Part shown: positions 61,215 through 64,000 of the stretch, one piece after another | Numbering within the stretch: position 1 is the first letter of the stretch | Layout: each line of letters opens with the position of its first letter | From: Sulfitobacter sp. F26204 | Lineage (GTDB): Bacteria > Pseudomonadota > Alphaproteobacteria > Rhodobacterales > Rhodobacteraceae | Reading direction: 5' to 3' | Length of the DNA: 64,000 bases | NCBI RefSeq assembly: GCF_026410305.1 | Contig: NZ_JAPMLQ010000002.1 | Span: 62,001 to 126,000, forward strand | Notes under the pieces: model-generated | The model's database searches: none | Seen by the model: the letters and a program-made list of their open reading frames with translations, nothing else | Told to the model about the DNA's origin: nothing | Made by a program: the position numbers and the translations under genes

Positions 61215-62010
61215 GGTCTTTGCACCGGCCAAGGTAAATCTGACCCTGCATGTGACAGGCCAACGCCAGGATGGGTATCATCTAATCGATTCCATTGTGG
61301 CTTTTGCAGATGTCGGGGATCGCTTGTGGATTACGCCCGCACCGAAAACCTCAATTAAAGTGACCGGACCCTTTGCACAGGGTGTGCCTGTGGATGCAGG
61401 CAATCTGGTTTGGGCGGCGATGCAACTGGCGGGTAAAACGGCGCACATCGCAATTGAGAAAAACCTGCCGCATGGTGGTGGCATCGGTGGTGGCTCCTCT
61501 GACGCGGCGGCCATCCTGCGTCACTACGGCGTGAGGGAGAGGGCCGCATCACTGGGAGCGGATGTGCCGGTTTGCCTCGCCGCGTCAGCACAACGCATGC
61601 GTGGCATCGGAAATGATCTGTGTCTCATGTCTTCCTTGCCACCGGTCTATGCGGTTTTGGTCAATCCGGGGATTCATGTCGCTACAGCTGATGTTTTCAA
61701 GGCACTGCAGATCAGGGACAATCCACCGATGCCTCAGGATATACCTGCTTTTGAGACAAGCGTTGGTTTTATCGAATGGTTAAGACAGCAACGAAATGAC
61801 CTGAAACCGGCGGCAATTGTGATCGCGCCCGAAATCGCCGGGGTTTTGGCGCAAATGGAGCAATGTCGCCAGATCGCGCTTGCCCGCATGTCAGGGTCGG
61901 GCTCAACCTGCTTTGGTTTATGCCAATCCAGAGAGGACGCAGTTGCTTCGGAAATACTTCTTGCGGAACGTCATCCCGATTGGTGGATACGTGCTTGTCG
62001 GCTTAGTTGA
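61204..62010 (+). CDS. ispE: 4-diphosphocytidyl-2-C-methyl-D-erythritol kinase
   Basis: A 268-residue GHMP kinase of the MEP isoprenoid pathway. The three family motifs are visible: PAKVNLTLHVTGQRQDGYH at the N terminus, the ATP-binding LPHGGGIGGGSSDAAAIL near residues 80-97, and SGSGSTCFGL near the C terminus. The length is slightly short of E. coli IspE but no motif is missing. It starts within the TPR gene and ends 8 bases inside the convergent polyprenyl synthase gene. Confidence 0.95.
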   Translation: MTSEVFAPAKVNLTLHVTGQRQDGYHLIDSIVAFADVGDRLWITPAPKTSIKVTGPFAQGVPVDAGNLVWAAMQLAGKTAHIAIEKNLPHGGGIGGGSSDAAAILRHYGVRERAASLGADVPVCLAASAQRMRGIGNDLCLMSSLPPVYAVLVNPGIHVATADVFKALQIRDNPPMPQDIPAFETSVGFIEWLRQQRNDLKPAAIVIAPEIAGVLAQMEQCRQIALARMSGSGSTCFGLCQSREDAVASEILLAERHPDWWIRACRLS

Positions 62011-63001
62011 TGCGGCTCACGACATAATCTGCAAGATCCAGCAGCATATCTTTGACCTCATGCGCCGGTAACGGTGCGAGGGCCCCTTTGGCCTTGTCAG
62101 CCCAGGTCAATGCATCTGCTTGGGTTGCTGCCAAGGCACCATGTTTGTTCATTAACATCAAAGCATGATCAAGGTCGTTCGTTTCCTGCCGTCCCTTTTC
62201 AATGGTGCGCTCCCAAAACGCACGTTCTTCGGCGTCCGCTTTTGCCACCGCCTTGATCATCGGCAGGGTCAGTTTGCGTTCTCGAAAATCATCGCCGACA
62301 TTCTTGCCGGTTGCACCGGTTTGCCCTTGAAAATCCAACAGGTCATCGACGATCTGAAAGGCGATCCCCAAGGCATCGCCATAGTCGAACAGGGCTTGCA
62401 CCTGCGCGTCTGGTGCATCGGCGATTACACCGCCTACCTCGGTCGCAGCCGAAAATAATGCTGCTGTCTTGCCGCGCACCACTTGCAGATAGGTGTTTTC
62501 ATCCGTAGCCAGATTTTGCGCAGCAGTAAGTTGTAATACCTCTCCTTCCGCGATCGTTGCGGCGGCATTTGACAAAATTCTCATCACCCGCATGGATCCC
62601 GGTTCGGTCATCAACTGGAAAGAACGCGCAAACAGATAGTCCCCCACCAGCACCGAAGATTGGTTGTCCCAAAGCAGGTTGGCGGTGGGTCGCCCGCGCC
62701 GTTGTGCACTTTCGTCCACAACATCATCATGTAACAGGGTTGCCGTATGAATAAATTCAACCGTTGCAGCCAGATGGATATGATAGGGACCGGCATAGCC
62801 ACACAAACGGGCCGCCGCCAACGTAAGCATCGGACGCAGACGTTTTCCGCCCGCCTCAACAAGATGTGCGGTCACTTCGGGGATGCGCGGTGCGTGTTTG
62901 GATGCCATCCGCTCGCGGATAAGTGACCCGACTTGCGCCAAATCATCTCTCAAATAGGCTGCAATCCGGTCATGCGGTTTCGCAATTGTATCAGTGTTCA
63001 T
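62003..63001 (-). CDS. Polyprenyl synthetase (octaprenyl/decaprenyl diphosphate synthase-like)
   Basis: A 332-residue trans-isoprenyl diphosphate synthase. The first aspartate motif is LLHDDVVDESAQRRG and the second QIVDDLLDFQG; GGKRLRPMLTLAAARL is the substrate-binding N-terminal segment. It extends isoprenoid chains, probably the ubiquinone side chain used by UbiA at 28148. I choose the ATG at 63001; a GTG 21 bases upstream is possible. It is convergent with ispE (8-base overlap) and divergent from the DUF2007 gene. Confidence 0.92.
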   Translation of the reverse strand: MNTDTIAKPHDRIAAYLRDDLAQVGSLIRERMASKHAPRIPEVTAHLVEAGGKRLRPMLTLAAARLCGYAGPYHIHLAATVEFIHTATLLHDDVVDESAQRRGRPTANLLWDNQSSVLVGDYLFARSFQLMTEPGSMRVMRILSNAAATIAEGEVLQLTAAQNLATDENTYLQVVRGKTAALFSAATEVGGVIADAPDAQVQALFDYGDALGIAFQIVDDLLDFQGQTGATGKNVGDDFRERKLTLPMIKAVAKADAEERAFWERTIEKGRQETNDLDHALMLMNKHGALAATQADALTWADKAKGALAPLPAHEVKDMLLDLADYVVSRIN

Positions 63002-63070
63002 CACGAGGATCCCATTTATCACCCCTCAATGAGGCTCGACAATCTGGCCGAACTGGCCCACACCTTTGAT

Positions 63071-63286
63071 ATGAAGGAACTTTTACGCACATCAGACATG
63101 ACCGTCATCGCCTTTGCCCAAGCTCTTCTTCGGGGGGAGGATATAGCCTGCTTCGAGATGGACGTAAACATGAGCGTCCTCGAAGGCGGCATCGGAATTT
63201 TCCCACGTCGACTGATGGTGCATCCTGATGATCATGCAGCGGCACAAAAGGTTCTGCTGGACAACGATATTCCTCTGGGCTTGTGA
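63071..63286 (+). CDS. DUF2007 domain-containing small protein
   Basis: A 71-residue protein. MKELLRTSDMTVIAFAQALL followed by GEDIACFEMDVNMSVLEGG and PRRLMV matches the DUF2007/GlnB-like signal-transducing-fold family. The start at 63071 gives the family N terminus; earlier in-frame codons belong to the intergenic region. Its stop overlaps the GTG of the next gene (GTGA). Function unknown. Confidence 0.85.
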   Translation: MKELLRTSDMTVIAFAQALLRGEDIACFEMDVNMSVLEGGIGIFPRRLMVHPDDHAAAQKVLLDNDIPLGL

Positions 63287-64000
63287 GTGGTTCAGTCGAT
63301 CCCACTGTGACCAAAGACGCCTTTCTCGGCGGCAAAGTGCATTTGTATCAGCCCCGGCACGGCTACCGGGCTGGCGTGGATGCGGTTCTTTTAAGCGCCT
63401 GCGTTCACGCGAAAAACGGCCAACGCGTGCTGGAATTGGGGTGCGGTGCCGGGGCTGCGATTCTTTGTCTTGGGGCCCGTATTCCAGGTCTGCGTCTGAC
63501 AGGTGTCGAGCGAGATCCAACCTATGCGGCACTTGCCACCCGCAACGGAGGCAATGCGCTGGAGGTGATCGAGGCGGACTTATCTGCATTGCCGTTTTCC
63601 TTGCGTCAAAAACAATTCGACCATGTTTTGGCGAATCCGCCTTATTACGATCGCGAGGCCTCTGTCTCGTCTGGAAACGCGGCTCGTGAGGCGGCGCATG
63701 GGGCGCAAACGCCCCTGGCAATCTGGGTCAAAACCGCCGCGAAACGATTGGCTCCCAAGGGATACGCTCATTTCATCCATCTTGCAGAGCGACTGCCCGA
63801 CATCCTTGCCGCCCTTCCCAACGGAATGGGCAGCGTCGAGGTCTTGCCGCTGGCCGCACGGGCGGGGCGGGCACCAGACAGAATCATCCTGAAGGCGCGT
63901 AAAAACGGCCGTGCTGCATTTAAGTTACATGCCCCTTTGATTCTGCACCAAGGCGATCGCCACACGCATGACGCAGATAGTTACGTTCCATTAGTGAAAT
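63283..64000 (+). CDS. TrmN6-like SAM-dependent methyltransferase (3' end outside window)
   Basis: A reading frame open to the window end, about 239 residues visible. It starts with GTG overlapping the DUF2007 stop. The SAM-binding motif is VLELGCGAGAAILCLG near residue 48, and the catalytic NPPYYDRE near residue 108 identifies an N6-adenine or related amino-methyltransferase. HGYRAGVDAVLLSA near the N terminus is typical of tRNA1(Val) adenine-37 N6-methyltransferase (TrmN6/YfiC) proteins. The RNA target is inferred from the family. The C terminus is cut by the window. Confidence 0.88.
   Translation, partial: MSGSVDPTVTKDAFLGGKVHLYQPRHGYRAGVDAVLLSACVHAKNGQRVLELGCGAGAAILCLGARIPGLRLTGVERDPTYAALATRNGGNALEVIEADLSALPFSLRQKQFDHVLANPPYYDREASVSSGNAAREAAHGAQTPLAIWVKTAAKRLAPKGYAHFIHLAERLPDILAALPNGMGSVEVLPLAARAGRAPDRIILKARKNGRAAFKLHAPLILHQGDRHTHDADSYVPLVK

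Noticed and set aside
1-64000. CRISPR array, insertion sequence, prophage or tRNA-linked island
   Set aside because: No repeat-spacer pattern, transposase, integrase or tRNA was seen; gene order and codon character are uniform throughout.

Overview
This is a 64-kb chromosomal stretch of a moderately GC-rich alphaproteobacterium, most likely a marine Rhodobacterales (Roseobacter-group) member. The taxonomic inference rests on protein character: an aa3-type cytochrome c oxidase subunit IV miniprotein, a fused MnhA/B sodium-proton antiporter subunit, a plant-type glutamate-cysteine ligase, a DmdC-like acyl-CoA dehydrogenase and many short, tightly overlapping operons (ATGA and TGATG junctions). 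I see no insertion sequence, prophage, CRISPR array, tRNA or rRNA. No stretch longer than about 300 bases lacks a gene. The window starts inside a glutamine synthetase-family gene and ends inside a tRNA/rRNA-methyltransferase-like gene.

Layout. 1-1856: end of a glutamine synthetase homologue and an SDR oxidoreductase. 1899-7837 (minus): complete group-2 Mrp/Mnh antiporter operon (AB fusion, C, D, E, F, G). 8004-12595 (minus): hydantoinase/oxoprolinase A and B subunits with an HpaI-type aldolase. 12722-15994: a periplasmic HtrA protease divergent from an OmpR-type response regulator and histidine kinase. 16082-22341: quinone oxidoreductase, CoxG-like protein, ABC-2 exporter, SppA-like peptidase, a 54-residue cysteine-rich membrane miniprotein coupled to a CaCA antiporter, and a pteridine-reductase-like SDR. 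22454-25794: uvrC, pgsA, moaD, moaE. 25842-31803: OmpA/BON envelope protein with a coiled-coil partner, ubiA, rsmE, a membrane protein, gshA. 31956-35985 (minus): pyrimidine/phospholipid cluster pyrB - unknown - 33-residue miniprotein - unknown - dihydroorotase-like gene - plsY. 36091-43001: uracil-DNA glycosylase-like gene, LysE exporter, moaB, RND efflux pair. 43011-49769: DsbD N-domain protein, YqgE, Sua5-type synthase, DmdC-like dehydrogenase, MBL hydrolase, small genes, and a lipoprotein with a possible permuted NlpC/P60 fold. 49783-54903: azlCD and the fdhD-mobA-mobB-moeA operon. 54907-64000: greA, a SoxR/VOC divergent pair, ETF-ubiquinone oxidoreductase, TPR protein, ispE, polyprenyl synthase, DUF2007 protein and a partial methyltransferase.

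Most genes are core metabolism and envelope functions. Molybdenum cofactor genes lie in three places (moaDE, moaB, fdhD-mobAB-moeA), consistent with a bis-MGD enzyme such as formate dehydrogenase elsewhere. The most interesting observations are: (1) the pyrC-position protein has lost essentially every zinc/catalytic residue of dihydroorotase and is probably a non-catalytic PyrC-prime partner of PyrB; (2) a family-4-like uracil-DNA glycosylase lacks three of the four Fe-S cysteines; (3) MoeA carries a roughly 290-residue RNase H-like/DUF429-like N-terminal fusion; (4) a 19-bp-spacer SoxR-type promoter points at a VOC-fold gene; (5) several miniproteins are translationally coupled to larger partners. 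None of these has been tested by database search here.
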